Positions 7,243 to 14,437 of a stretch of DNA of 60,541 nucleotides are shown here, one piece after another (position 1 is the stretch's first letter; each line of letters begins with the position of its first letter). Both the position numbers and the translations under genes were made by a program. This DNA is from an uncultured Clostridia bacterium. Lineage in GTDB: Bacteria; Bacillota; Clostridia; Lachnospirales; Anaerotignaceae. Under the pieces are notes generated by a model. The model saw only the letters and a program-made list of their open reading frames with translations, had not been told where the DNA came from and did not search any database. The DNA lies in the NCBI GenBank assembly GCA_944378105.1, contig CALWGC010000016.1, forward strand, positions 1-60,541. The letters run 5' to 3'.

Positions 7243-8013
7243 TTGGATTTAAAGTTACAAAATAAAGTGGCGTTTATCACCGGCGGGGCCAGAGGCATTG
7301 GAAAAGCCATTGGCAAGGAGATGGCCAAGGAAGGTGCCATTGTGGTGCTCAATGATTTAAATGCGGTGGCCCTCAAAGAAGCCGTCAACGAGCTGGTGGA
7401 TATGGGATATGCGGCAACGGGTATTTGTGGCGATGTGGCAGATCCGGACTGTGTTGGCCGCATGTTTGAAGAAATGAAAGAGACCTTTGGCAGGGTGGAT
7501 ATTCTCATCAATAATGTGGGAATCAACCACGATGTATTATTGATGGATTTGACTTATGAGCAGTGGAGAAAGGAAATGGCCGTCAATTTGGACGCCATGT
7601 TCTTGACCTCTAAAGCGGCAGTGCCGCTGATGGAGCCGGAGAGACATCCGGTGATTTTAAATGGTGGTTCCTTTGCCTGCTTTATGCCGGCCTTGGGCTA
7701 TGGCAGCTATGCGGCAGCCAAAGCGGCGGTGGAAAGTTTCACCAAAAGCCTTTGCGGCGAACTGGCATCCAAGGGCATCCGTGTGGCAGGGTATGCGCCG
7801 GGGGTGACCAATACAGAAATCAACCGGGAACTCTTTGCCCATGAAGGAGAGCGGATGTGCCGTCAAATTCCCTTAAACCGGGTGGCAGAGCCGGAGGAAA
7901 TTGCAAGGGTTGTGGTGTTTTTGGCATCGGAGGCGGCCAGCTATGTGGCCGGGTGCATGGTCCGCATTGACGGCGGGAAATTATGTGTACAAAATGCAGA
8001 CCGGTTTCGATAA
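7243..8013 (+). CDS. SDR-family oxidoreductase (first of two)
   Basis: The 256-aa classical short-chain dehydrogenase has the cofactor motif TGGARGIG (13-20), NNVG near residue 90, and catalytic S143, Y156 and K160 (YAAAK). The C-terminal GGK motif is typical of the family. It would oxidise a hydroxyl group with NAD(P)+. Start TTG 7243 lies 11 nt after the tautomerase stop. The operon carries a second SDR, suggesting oxidation at two positions or of two stereoisomers. Substrate unknown. Confidence 0.9.
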   Translation: MDLKLQNKVAFITGGARGIGKAIGKEMAKEGAIVVLNDLNAVALKEAVNELVDMGYAATGICGDVADPDCVGRMFEEMKETFGRVDILINNVGINHDVLLMDLTYEQWRKEMAVNLDAMFLTSKAAVPLMEPERHPVILNGGSFACFMPALGYGSYAAAKAAVESFTKSLCGELASKGIRVAGYAPGVTNTEINRELFAHEGERMCRQIPLNRVAEPEEIARVVVFLASEAASYVAGCMVRIDGGKLCVQNADRFR

Positions 8014-8030
8014 GAAAAGAGGCGAGGCGG

Positions 8031-9329
8031 ATGACAGAATATAAAATGAAATATGGCAGGGGAGAGGTGAGTTTCTCCTTTGACGAAAAAAACGTACTGG
8101 GCGTCATTGTGCCAAATGAGGTGGAAGAGACAGACTTGGATGCAGAGGCGTTGATTCGAAATGCCATTGCAAACCCCATTGAAAGCAAACATTTGGAAGA
8201 ATTGGTACACCCCGGAGACAAAGTATGTATTGCCATTGGGGATAAAACGAGACTTTGGCAAAAACAGTCGGTGATGTTAAAAGTGGTGGTGGAAATTTTA
8301 AATGGCCAAGGGGTCAAAGACGAAGATATCACCATCATTTCGGCTGTGGGGTCCCATCCGTTTCAAACAAGGGAAGAATTGTTGGCGGCCGTGGGAGAAG
8401 AATTATTTGAGCGGATTCGTGTTGTAGAACATGATTGTAAAGACGAAGCAAACTTGGTGTATGTGGGAACAACCAAACGGGGGACCGAGGTTTCCATCAA
8501 CAAAATTGCCCACGATGCCGATTGTTTGATTTTGCTTGGTGGCATTGTATACCATTATTTGGCCGGCTATGGCGGCGGGCGAAAGACCATTTTGCCTGGC
8601 TTAAGCAGCCACAAAACCATCATGCAAAACCATGCCTGGGCCCTAAACCCTCACTTAGGCGAAGGCAGCAATCCGGCCGTGAAAAACAGCGTGATGGATG
8701 AAACCAATCCTCTGGCCGACGACATGCTGGATGCGGCAAAATTGGTGGAGCCAGACTTTATTGTCAATGTCATTGCCAACGATGACGGAAAGCTGACCCA
8801 TGCGGTGGCGGGGCATTATATTGCAGCCCATGAAGCAGGGGCAGCCATCATCGACCGGCGTGACGGCGTGGAAATCAAAGAGCTTGCCGATATGGTCATT
8901 GTCAACGGCGGCGGCTATCCCAAAGACATCAATATGTACCAGTCCATCAAACCGATGGTCAATGCTTCGGCTGCAGTGAAACCTGGCGGTATCATCCTTT
9001 TGGCCAATGAAGCTTCCAACGGCATTGGCAGCCCCGATTTGGAGTATATGTTGAAAAATTTCGACAACACCGCCGATCGGGAAAAGTATTTGAGAGAAAA
9101 CTATACCATTGGGAAAAATGTGGCTTATTCCTTGTGTGAATATGCCGATTTGTACCAATATATACTGGTTTCCTCTTTGCCGCAGGAGGCCGTGGAAAAA
9201 ACCAATATCCATTTGGTGCGGACCATGGAAGAAGCGCTGGAGATGGCCTATGCGTTTTATGGCAGCAAAGACATCCCAACGTATCTCATGCCTTATGGCG
9301 CCAACACGTTTCCTAAATTAAAGCCATAA
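8031..9329 (+). CDS. LarA-family (DUF2088) nickel-pincer racemase/epimerase
   Basis: The 432-aa protein matches lactate racemase LarA. The residues reported for L. plantarum LarA (D72, R75, H108, H174, K184, H200) correspond to D71 and R74 in GDKTRL, H109 in GSHPF, H175 in YHYLAGYGGGRK, K185, which would bind the nickel-pincer nucleotide, and H201 in NHAW. The family racemises or epimerises 2-hydroxy acids by hydride transfer. The usual DxTRP motif is DKTRL here, so the substrate may not be lactate. LarB, LarC and LarE, needed to build the cofactor, are not in this window. ATG 8031 is 17 nt after the SDR stop. Confidence 0.9.
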   Translation: MTEYKMKYGRGEVSFSFDEKNVLGVIVPNEVEETDLDAEALIRNAIANPIESKHLEELVHPGDKVCIAIGDKTRLWQKQSVMLKVVVEILNGQGVKDEDITIISAVGSHPFQTREELLAAVGEELFERIRVVEHDCKDEANLVYVGTTKRGTEVSINKIAHDADCLILLGGIVYHYLAGYGGGRKTILPGLSSHKTIMQNHAWALNPHLGEGSNPAVKNSVMDETNPLADDMLDAAKLVEPDFIVNVIANDDGKLTHAVAGHYIAAHEAGAAIIDRRDGVEIKELADMVIVNGGGYPKDINMYQSIKPMVNASAAVKPGGIILLANEASNGIGSPDLEYMLKNFDNTADREKYLRENYTIGKNVAYSLCEYADLYQYILVSSLPQEAVEKTNIHLVRTMEEALEMAYAFYGSKDIPTYLMPYGANTFPKLKP

Positions 9330-9345
9330 CAAGGAGGTGAAATAG

Positions 9346-10158
9346 TTGGAAGAAAACTTGCGGGAAGCCGTAAACCATATTCAAGTTCCAACGGATTTAA
9401 AAGAGAGGTACTCCATTGAAGGAAAAGTTGCAGTAATCACCGGCGGGGCCTCTGGATTGGGGGAGGCCATCGCCATCGGGTTTGCCCAGTTTGGGGCAAA
9501 GGTGGTATTGCTGGACAAAAACGAAGCGGGGCTACAAAGGGTGACACAGTTGATGGAAGAAACGGGAAAACCATGCAGCTATTTTCCGCTGGATGTGACA
9601 GATCCCGTGGCAGTGGAACAAGTGGCCAAGCAAGTGATAGAACAATATGGGAGAGTGGATATTTTAGTCAATTCTGCCGGTATGAACATTCGAAAACCAG
9701 CGCTGGAGTTGGAGCCGGAAGAATTCCAAAAAATCATTCAGGTGGATTTGATCGGTTCTTTTTACAGCTGTAAATATTTTGGGGCCTACATGGTGCAGCA
9801 GAAAAAAGGAAGCGTCATCAATGTGGCTTCCATCAATGCCCATGTGGCATTAAAGGGCAATGTGGCCTATGGATGTGCCAAAGGCGGCGTGGTTCAGTTG
9901 ACAAAAATTTTGGCAGCAGAATGGGCGCAAAGCGGGGTTCGCGTCAATGCCATTTCACCGGCGCATCACAAAACGCCTTTGGTGACACAGCTGGTCAGCG
10001 ATCCCAAGTGGTATGAAGCCTTGGTGGGCTGTATTCCTATGGGGCGTTTTGCAGAAGCCTATGAAATCATCGGGCCTGCCTTATATTTGGCATCCGATGC
10101 ATCATCATTTACGACAGGGATTTCCTTGTTAACGGACGGAGGATGGGTTACGGTTTAA
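9346..10158 (+). CDS. SDR-family oxidoreductase (second of two)
   Basis: The 270-aa short-chain dehydrogenase resembles gluconate 5-dehydrogenase-type SDRs. It has a ~25-residue N-terminal extension, TGGASGLG (32-39), NSAG (109-112) and S162, Y175, K179 (YGCAK). D57 (LLDKNE) at the end of the second strand suggests preference for NAD over NADP. TTG 9346 follows AAGGAGGTG, 16 nt after the larA-like gene. Together with the first SDR and the racemase it suggests stereochemical conversion of a polyhydroxy or hydroxy acid. Confidence 0.9.
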   Translation: MEENLREAVNHIQVPTDLKERYSIEGKVAVITGGASGLGEAIAIGFAQFGAKVVLLDKNEAGLQRVTQLMEETGKPCSYFPLDVTDPVAVEQVAKQVIEQYGRVDILVNSAGMNIRKPALELEPEEFQKIIQVDLIGSFYSCKYFGAYMVQQKKGSVINVASINAHVALKGNVAYGCAKGGVVQLTKILAAEWAQSGVRVNAISPAHHKTPLVTQLVSDPKWYEALVGCIPMGRFAEAYEIIGPALYLASDASSFTTGISLLTDGGWVTV

Positions 10159-10173
10159 AAAGGAGAATTGCGT

Positions 10174-11250
10174 ATGAAGAAAAAAATATTTGCACTGGGT
10201 TTGGCGGTTTTGATGGCATTTGCGGCCGTAGGATGTAGCGGAGGAAAAACGGAAGAAGCCTCCGCCGATGCAGGCACAACAACGACGACAGAAGAAGGCG
10301 CAGAGGGCGCAGAAGCCGGAGAAGCAGAATATCTCATTAAACTTGGTAACGTCGTTGCGCCGGAACACCCTTATGCACTGGGGGCTGCGAAAATGGCTGA
10401 GTTATTGGCAGAAAAAACCGACGGCCGGGCCAAAATTGACGTATTCAATAACGGCCAGTTGGGCGCAGAACGTGACTTGGTGGAAGGGTTACAGCTGGGG
10501 ACTTTGGAAGTAGCCATTTGCTCGGCTGCACCGTTAGCCAGCTTCACCGACGACTTGTTGGTTTTCGACCTTCCATTCCTCTTCCCCGATGCAGAAACGG
10601 CGCGGGCCGTGGCAGACAGCGATTTGTGCCAAGGGTTCTTGGATGGGTTGGATGAACAAGGCCTCAAAGGGCTTTGCTATTTTGAAAATGGGTTCCGCTC
10701 CATCACCAATAGCCGTCAGCCCATTGTCACTCCCGATGACTGTAAAGGTTTGAAGATTCGTACCATGGAAAATCAGATGCACATTGCCATTTGGTCGGCT
10801 CTGGGCGCAGACCCTACGCCAATGGCCTGGACAGAAGTATTTACCGCCTTGCAGCAAGGCGCCATCGATGCCCAGGAAAACCCACTGGCCATGGTAGAAA
10901 CATCAAAACTTTATGAAGTGCAGAAATATCTTTCTCTTTCCAACCACGTTTATAACCCGGCTCCTGTGTTGATGTCCTTGGATTATTACAACAATTTGCC
11001 AGAAGATATCCAGCAGGCCGTTGTGGAAGCTGCCAATGAATCGAAGGATTATCAAAGAAGTATCAACGACGAACAGGAAGCAGAAATCTTGGCTTCTTTG
11101 CCAGACAAAGGCATGGAAATCAACGAAGTAGATATGGCCGCATTCCAGGAAAAACTGCAGCCGGTTTATGATGAATTTATCGGCACAGGCGAAGGCCAGG
11201 TAGATCCTGAAATCTACGAACAAGTACTGGAACTGATTGAACAGCAATAA
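10174..11250 (+). CDS. TRAP transporter substrate-binding lipoprotein, DctP family
   Basis: The 358-aa protein starts with a lipoprotein signal ending AAVGC, then an acidic Thr/Glu/Ala linker to about residue 55. The binding domain shows DctP features: HPYALGAAKMAELL, the NNGQLGAERDLVEGLQLG block, and FRSITNSRQPIVTPDDCKGLKIRTME with the arginine that binds substrate carboxylates. It should capture an organic acid outside the membrane. ATG 10174 follows AGGAG. It is the last operon gene; no DctQ or DctM membrane subunit follows, so the permease must be elsewhere. Confidence 0.93.
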   Translation: MKKKIFALGLAVLMAFAAVGCSGGKTEEASADAGTTTTTEEGAEGAEAGEAEYLIKLGNVVAPEHPYALGAAKMAELLAEKTDGRAKIDVFNNGQLGAERDLVEGLQLGTLEVAICSAAPLASFTDDLLVFDLPFLFPDAETARAVADSDLCQGFLDGLDEQGLKGLCYFENGFRSITNSRQPIVTPDDCKGLKIRTMENQMHIAIWSALGADPTPMAWTEVFTALQQGAIDAQENPLAMVETSKLYEVQKYLSLSNHVYNPAPVLMSLDYYNNLPEDIQQAVVEAANESKDYQRSINDEQEAEILASLPDKGMEINEVDMAAFQEKLQPVYDEFIGTGEGQVDPEIYEQVLELIEQQ

Positions 11251-11302
11251 GGTAAGTAAAGAATATACCATACAACAAACCAAACTTTTTTCTTTTTCTC
11301 AA

Positions 11303-11348
11303 GGCGTCTGTCACACGGAGGAAGTGGCAGGCGCCCTCCTTTTTTTCC
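11303..11348 (+). terminator. Terminator of the catabolic operon
   Basis: GGCGTCTGTCAC (11303-11314) pairs with GTGGCAGGCGCC (11324-11335) with two G/U pairs, then an eight-T run. A second small hairpin with a T-run (AAGGCC...GGCCTT, 11361-11386) follows. Confidence 0.85.
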
Positions 11349-11366
11349 TCTGTTTGTCCAAAGGCC

Positions 11367-11396
11367 TTGCAAAGGGCCTTTTTTTCGTGGTATGCT
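11367..11396 (+). promoter_or_regulatory. Candidate promoter of the LUD/carbonic anhydrase pair
   Basis: TTGCAA (11367-11372) and TATGCT (11391-11396) are 18 bp apart, 34 bp upstream of the LUD gene. It overlaps the second small hairpin. The match is moderate. Confidence 0.5.
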
Positions 11397-11430
11397 AAAA
11401 GGGTATCACAAGAAAGGAAGGAGCAGGGAT

Positions 11431-12072
11431 ATGGAATACGGATTGGAACAAATGACTTTACATAAAGTAAATAAAACCATGGCAGCACTGAAACAAAACG
11501 GCATCAACCCTTATTTTGTGCAGACAAAAGAAGAGGCAGTGGCGCTGGTGAAACAAATGTTAAGGCCAAAAGAAGTGATTGCCATTGGCGGTTCGAAGAC
11601 GGTGGAAGAAGTGGGGCTTTTGGATGTGTTGCGCAGCGGCGACTATCAATTTTTGGACCGGAAAAGCCCAACTCTGACCATGGAAGAAAAACATCAGCTG
11701 GAGCGGCAAAGCTTTTTGGCAGACACCTATATCACCGGGACCAATGCAGTGACCATGGGCGGAGAACTTTATAACGTGGATGGCAACGGCAACCGGGTGG
11801 CCGCGCTGAACTTTGGGCCGGATCGCGTGATTTTGCTGGTGGGGATCAATAAAATTGTGGAAAATGTGGCAGAGGCCGAAAAACGGCTGAAAACCTGGGT
11901 GAGCCCGGCCCTTTGCATGAGCCTGGGGCGGAAAACGCCTTGTGCCGTCACCGGCGTCTGTGCCGATTGCGCAAGTCCAGAGCGCATCTGCAATTTATAT
12001 AGCATTATTCGCAAGCAGCGCAATACCAATCGCATGCATTTGATTTTTATCAACGACACCTTGGGCTATTGA
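11431..12072 (+). CDS. LUD-domain protein (LutC/YkgG-like)
   Basis: The 213-aa protein has the LUD (lactate utilisation, DUF162) fold: VIAIGGSKTVEEVGLLDVL, TGTNAVTMGGELYNVDGNGNR and GPDRVILLVGINKIV. Four cysteines lie near the C-terminus (CAVTGVCADC, then CNLY). Stand-alone LUD proteins are widespread in anaerobes and their reaction is undefined; the LutC homologue works with iron-sulfur proteins in lactate oxidation, but no LutA or LutB is here. ATG 11431 is preferred over an upstream in-frame ATG lacking a ribosome site. A beta-carbonic anhydrase gene follows after 11 nt. Confidence 0.88.
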   Translation: MEYGLEQMTLHKVNKTMAALKQNGINPYFVQTKEEAVALVKQMLRPKEVIAIGGSKTVEEVGLLDVLRSGDYQFLDRKSPTLTMEEKHQLERQSFLADTYITGTNAVTMGGELYNVDGNGNRVAALNFGPDRVILLVGINKIVENVAEAEKRLKTWVSPALCMSLGRKTPCAVTGVCADCASPERICNLYSIIRKQRNTNRMHLIFINDTLGY

Positions 12073-12083
12073 GGAGGTATGAG

Positions 12084-12623
12084 ATGATCGAAGAAATTTT
12101 GGCGCACAATCGTAAATTTGTGGAAGAGCACCAGTATGAAAAATATCGCACCAGCAAATATCCCGATAAAAAAATTGCTGTGCTCTCTTGTATGGATACC
12201 CGCTTGGTAGAGCTGTTGCCGGCGGCCATGGGCTTAAAAAACGGCGATGTGAAAATCATCAAAAATGCCGGCGGCGTCATTTCCCATCCCTTTGGCAGTG
12301 TGGTGCGCAGTTTGCTGATTGGCATTTTTGAACTGGGTATCACAGAAATTGTGGTGGTGGGGCACACTGACTGCGGCGTACAGAGCATTGATAGCCACGA
12401 CATGATTGAAAAAATGAAAGAACGAGGCGTTGCCGAAGACCATATTGAAATGATGCGTTATTGTGGCGTCAATTTTGAAGAATGGCTCCACGGTTTTGAC
12501 GACGTGTTTTCTTCTGTGCGGGAGTCGGTGGACTTGTTGGAACACCACCCATTGATTCCATCGGACATCCATGTATATGGGTTTGTGATGGATTCGGTGA
12601 CGGGAGAATTATATCCGGTATAA
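12084..12623 (+). CDS. Beta-class carbonic anhydrase
   Basis: The 179-aa enzyme has the beta-class zinc ligands C36 and D38 with R40 (SCMDTR), then H94 and C97 (VGHTDCG). It interconverts CO2 and bicarbonate, supplying carboxylases and pH balance in the cytoplasm. The length matches the short Gram-positive type. ATG 12084 follows GGAGG; the upstream TTG in frame overlaps that site. It shares a transcript with the LUD gene and is closed by a strong terminator. Confidence 0.95.
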   Translation: MIEEILAHNRKFVEEHQYEKYRTSKYPDKKIAVLSCMDTRLVELLPAAMGLKNGDVKIIKNAGGVISHPFGSVVRSLLIGIFELGITEIVVVGHTDCGVQSIDSHDMIEKMKERGVAEDHIEMMRYCGVNFEEWLHGFDDVFSSVRESVDLLEHHPLIPSDIHVYGFVMDSVTGELYPV

Positions 12624-12625
12624 TC

Positions 12626-12662
12626 AAAAAAGCTGTCCCTTGAAAAGGGACAGCTTTTTTTC
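12626..12662 (+). terminator. Terminator after carbonic anhydrase
   Basis: AAAAAGCTGTCCCTT pairs with AAGGGACAGCTTTTT around a short AAA/GAAA loop, then more T. The symmetric A/T flanks may also stop the minus-strand gene ending at 12677. Confidence 0.92.
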
Positions 12663-12676
12663 GTTTTCTTTGCTTT

Positions 12677-13756
12677 TTAGGCATCCAGTTTCATATCGCC
12701 ATACTGGATATAGCCTTTTTTGCGCATCCACTGGCTGATCAGCCAAGTCAAAATGGCAGGGAGGATAAAATGCAGCAGTAAAATTTCTGCCAGCAACACG
12801 CCGTTTGGACGGCTTCCTGCCATGGTTTGCCAGGTCATAATCTGGCCCACCAAGCCGCTGGTTCCCATGCCGCCGCCGGCCGGGTTATTTTCCATATGGA
12901 AGACACAGGTGGCCAAAGGGCCCAAGATGGCACTGGCGATGGTGGGTGGCAGCCAGATGAGGGGTTTTTTGACGATGTTTGGTACTTGCAGCATGGAAGT
13001 ACCGATGCCTTGGGCAAAGAGACCTTCCCATTTGTTTTCCTGGAAGCTGGCCACGGCAAAGCCCACCATTTGGGTGGAGCAGCCGATGGTGGCAGCCCCG
13101 GCCGGCAGGCCGCTTAACCCCAGTATGATGGAAAGGGCTGCCGAGGAAATGGGCAGCGTCAAAATCATACCCATGGAGACAGAAAGCACAATACCCATCA
13201 AAAATGGCTGTAACTGGGTGGCTACGTTGATGGCGTTGCCAAGCCAAATCATGCCGTTAGAAAGGGGAGGCCCGATGATGGAGCCCAAAATGGCGCCGCT
13301 TAAAATGGTCACCGACGGGGTGACGATGATGTCAATTTTGGTGCGGCCGGAAACAAGGCGGCCAATTTCCACCCCAAAGACCACCGCCAAAAAGGCGCCC
13401 AAGGGGTCTCCGGCCCCGGTGAGTGTGACGGCTCCGTCTACAATCAGCGTTCCACCAATGAAAGCGGCCGCATTGGCGCCCAAAAGCCCGGTGATGGCAG
13501 AGGAGAAAATAATCAGCCGTGGGGCATTCATGCAGTAGGCCGTGCCGATGCCGATGGCACTGCCGGTGCAAACAGAAGCCAATGTGCCGGCATTGATGAT
13601 AAAATTACCCACGTCTCCGCCGATGAGTGAGCCGATTTGTTTGAGGATCAGCCCCACAATGAGGGTACAAAATAGCCCCAACGCCATACCGTTGAGCCCG
13701 TTGATGAAATAGCGCTTTAATATGCGCCGCCAAAGGGATTCTTTTTCTTCTGACAT
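12677..13756 (-). CDS. PTS EIIC-like membrane protein (PF13303-type)
   Basis: The 359-aa protein has about nine or ten hydrophobic segments and matches the PTS_EIIC_2 group: FINGLNGMALGLFCTLIVG near the N-terminus, then GAGDPLGAF, VTPSVTILSG and FHMENNPAGGGMGTSGLVGQ. No IIA or IIB domain is fused or adjacent, so phosphotransfer is not supported. ATG 13756 follows AGGAGG. The upstream gene is niaR and a perfect palindrome lies in its 5' region, so niacin-linked control or niacin-related transport is possible. That link is inference; the family has no firm substrate. Confidence 0.85.
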   Translation of the reverse strand: MSEEKESLWRRILKRYFINGLNGMALGLFCTLIVGLILKQIGSLIGGDVGNFIINAGTLASVCTGSAIGIGTAYCMNAPRLIIFSSAITGLLGANAAAFIGGTLIVDGAVTLTGAGDPLGAFLAVVFGVEIGRLVSGRTKIDIIVTPSVTILSGAILGSIIGPPLSNGMIWLGNAINVATQLQPFLMGIVLSVSMGMILTLPISSAALSIILGLSGLPAGAATIGCSTQMVGFAVASFQENKWEGLFAQGIGTSMLQVPNIVKKPLIWLPPTIASAILGPLATCVFHMENNPAGGGMGTSGLVGQIMTWQTMAGSRPNGVLLAEILLLHFILPAILTWLISQWMRKKGYIQYGDMKLDA

Positions 13757-13785
13757 GATGTGCCTCCTAGGTTTGATTAAAATTC

Positions 13786-13801
13786 TATACACAGGTGTAT
13801 A
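13786..13801. promoter_or_regulatory. Palindrome upstream of the EIIC-like gene, candidate NiaR operator
   Basis: TATACAC-AG-GTGTATA is a perfect 7+2+7 palindrome between niaR and the EIIC-like gene, 30 bp upstream of the latter's start and near an imperfect minus-strand promoter (TTTTAC, TATAGA). NiaR next door is the obvious candidate binder. I do not recall the exact NiaR consensus, so the match is unverified. Confidence 0.55.
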
Positions 13802-13837
13802 TACAGTAAAAATGTCAAAAGAAAATATATCATATTT

Positions 13838-14350
13838 TCATTCAAAAATCAAGTACCCTTTTTGTTTTAATGCCCCTTCAATTTCATCCAGCGTTTCCTC
13901 TTCGTCTGCTTCCACCAAATGCATGTGGCGGCCGTTGGTCAGCCGCAGCAGCGGTTCACACTGGCTTTCTTTGAGACGGTCCAAAAACCGTTGTACGTCC
14001 CGGCGGCTTTTAATGTTGAGCATTTCGCCCATGGTGCCGTAAAAAGGATGGTTGACGGCAGTGGTCAGTACATGGCCGCCCAAATCGACGATGGTGTTGA
14101 GCTCGTCCTCCATTTCTTCGCCCCGGTGGCAGACATGGAACATCCGCTGAAAGCCGGTGGTGGCTTGGCGGAGCACATAGCCGCGGGAGGTGGATAAAAT
14201 ATCGGTGTTTTTTGCCTTCAACAGCGCCATGTCCTTAACAATGATTTGCCGGGTGACACCAAAGCGTTGGGCCAGGGCAGAGGCACTGATGGGCGTACTG
14301 CGCTCTGAAAGGATGGTCATGATTTCGTTTCTTCGTTCCGTACTTTCCAT
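13838..14350 (-). CDS. niaR: NiaR-type niacin-responsive repressor (HTH-3H domain)
   Basis: The 170-aa protein has an N-terminal winged helix (ISASALAQRFGVTRQIIVKD) and a C-terminal 3H domain with the expected histidines: HVCHR, GGHVLTTAVNHPFYG and NGRHMHLVEA. In Firmicutes NiaR (YrxA) represses NAD synthesis and niacin uptake genes when nicotinate and a metal bind. ATG 14350 follows AAAGGAG. A terminator separates it from pgi upstream, leaving about 45 bp for its own promoter. The EIIC-like gene follows on the same strand. Confidence 0.9.
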   Translation of the reverse strand: MESTERRNEIMTILSERSTPISASALAQRFGVTRQIIVKDMALLKAKNTDILSTSRGYVLRQATTGFQRMFHVCHRGEEMEDELNTIVDLGGHVLTTAVNHPFYGTMGEMLNIKSRRDVQRFLDRLKESQCEPLLRLTNGRHMHLVEADEEETLDEIEGALKQKGYLIFE

Positions 14351-14395
14351 GTGGAAGACTCCTTTGTGACTGCTTTGCAGAAAAATAGAAAAAGG

Positions 14396-14422
14396 GTGTC
14401 TGCCGTAGGAAACGGCAGACAC
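14396..14422 (-). terminator. Terminator of pgi
   Basis: GTGTCTGCCGT (14396-14406) and ACGGCAGACAC (14412-14422) form a perfect 11-bp stem with a 5-nt loop. On the minus strand it is followed by CCCTTTTTCTATTTTT. Confidence 0.88.
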
Positions 14423-14437
14423 GAACAGGCAACTGTT

